DNA from: Chrysochromulina parva
Lineage: Eukaryota; Haptophyta; Prymnesiales; Chrysochromulinaceae
DNA length: 11,825 bases
Direction of reading: 5' to 3'
Assembly (NCBI GenBank): GCA_002887195.1
Contig: PJAB01001857.1
Location: forward strand, 1 to 11,825
Shown: in pieces, positions 11,296 through 11,825 of the stretch
Position numbering within the stretch: position 1 is the first letter of the stretch
Layout of the letters: every line of letters starts with the position of its first letter
Program-made: the position numbers and the translations under genes
Notes under the pieces: model-generated
Databases searched by the model: none
What the model was told of the DNA's origin: nothing
What the model saw: only the letters and a program-made list of their open reading frames with translations

Positions 11296-11825
11296 GGCAC
11301 AAGATCGTTCTCACCTCAAGAATCGCGCCGTGATGAACGCCCACCCGGAACCGTTCAACAAGCGAGCGACATGCTGAGTGGTGCTGCCCTGTTGTCCCTA
11401 ATGTCACGCCTCCCTACACCTCAGATGATACGCCTCGAGTCGCCGCTACATTCCCCACGATCTCATAGATCGACTCACCTTCCCGCTCAGCGCTCACTTT
11501 AAGCTCACCTTCCCGCTTCCTCGGACAGGCTAGGACGTGTTTGAGTATGTACATGTAGAGCGACAGATGTCTTATGTCAGGTGAATGTAACGCAGCCGTT
11601 TGCATGCTGCCATGCTGGTCTGTTGCCATGTGGGACCGTGCCCGGCCACGGCCGCACGGGTCCCTGTCAGGGGTCCCTGTGCCCGTTCTCTCTAAAAGCA
11701 CCCGGTAAAAAGACACCGGGGGGAGCCGGGACACACACGGGACACGCGGACGCACAAAGGCACACGGACCGCACAGACGAACCTCACAACCATCCAAACC
11801 CACCAACAACACACAACCCGCACGT
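11296..11825. other. Upstream region of the hub-domain gene
   Basis: No convincing gene. On the reverse strand this is the promoter/5' leader side of the hub gene. It contains a 14-bp direct repeat, ctcaccttcccgct, at 11474-11487 and 11504-11517 (agcgggaaggtgag on the gene's strand), a repeated ggtccctgt near 11659-11681, and a C/A-rich, T-poor end (11720-11825). A 132-codon reverse frame at 11414-11812 has neither domain-like composition nor similarity I recognise. Confidence 0.5.
11315..11478 (-). other. Possible 5' UTR intron of the hub gene (speculative)
   Basis: On the reverse strand, gggaag|gtgagtcgatct is a strong donor word and cttgag|gtgagaacgatct, just upstream of the ATG, is a possible acceptor followed by a near-copy of the donor start. 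This is the same direct-repeat pattern as the introns of the large gene. Nothing in the coding frame tests it, because an in-frame TGA directly follows the putative acceptor. Confidence 0.25.

Noticed and set aside
10918..11502. Forward frames of 106 and 194 codons over the hub gene
   Set aside because: They are antisense to a clearly recognisable domain and show no family features of their own.
11414..11812. 132-codon reverse frame as an upstream exon of the hub protein
   Set aside because: Its frame does not join the hub frame at the plausible splice sites, and an in-frame TGA lies directly before the hub ATG.

Overview
The window looks like nuclear DNA of a GC-rich unicellular eukaryote, most likely a marine alga. 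A haptophyte such as Prymnesium or Chrysochromulina is my best guess, and a pelagophyte is possible. The reasons are very GC-rich, Ala/Gly/Pro-rich coding sequence, short spliceosomal GT-AG introns, eukaryotic domains (MLLE, PDZ, IQ, CaMKII hub) and no operon or ribosome-binding-site structure. The species assignment is inference; the eukaryotic origin is well supported.

Layout. 1-449 is upstream non-coding sequence. 450-8580 (+) is one large gene of seven exons that I reconstruct as a 2511-residue protein. It starts with a sacsin/Hsp90-like ATPase domain and a DUF3684-type body, followed by an IQ motif, an MLLE (PABC-type) domain, a long low-complexity acidic region, a coiled coil and a C-terminal PDZ domain. 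All six introns lie between 4836 and 7644. After a gap of only 120 bp, 8701-10380 (+) encodes a 559-residue coiled-coil/low-complexity protein with no recognised family. 10381-10899 is the convergent intergenic region. 10900-11295 (-) encodes a compact stand-alone CaMKII association (hub) domain. 11296-11825 is its upstream region, with no credible gene.

The most unusual feature is the intron set. Every intron of the large gene sits between direct repeats of exon sequence placed at an AG|GT junction; five cases are clear and one is weak. The interiors are of two kinds. Four introns (1, 2, 3 and 6) are mostly 10-11 bp tandem repeats that carry branch-site-like CTGAT or TTGAT in nearly every unit. 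Two (4 and 5) share a nearly identical 43-bp 3' module with branch-like sequence, pyrimidine tract and AG. This looks like recent intron birth by AGGT-containing duplication or by an introner-like element. Two of these introns split the MLLE domain.

The ATPase-MLLE-PDZ combination is, as far as I know, an undescribed architecture. It would join a chaperone-like ATPase to PAM2-motif (poly(A)-binding-protein-type) and PDZ ligand recognition. No functional link among the three genes is shown by the sequence.
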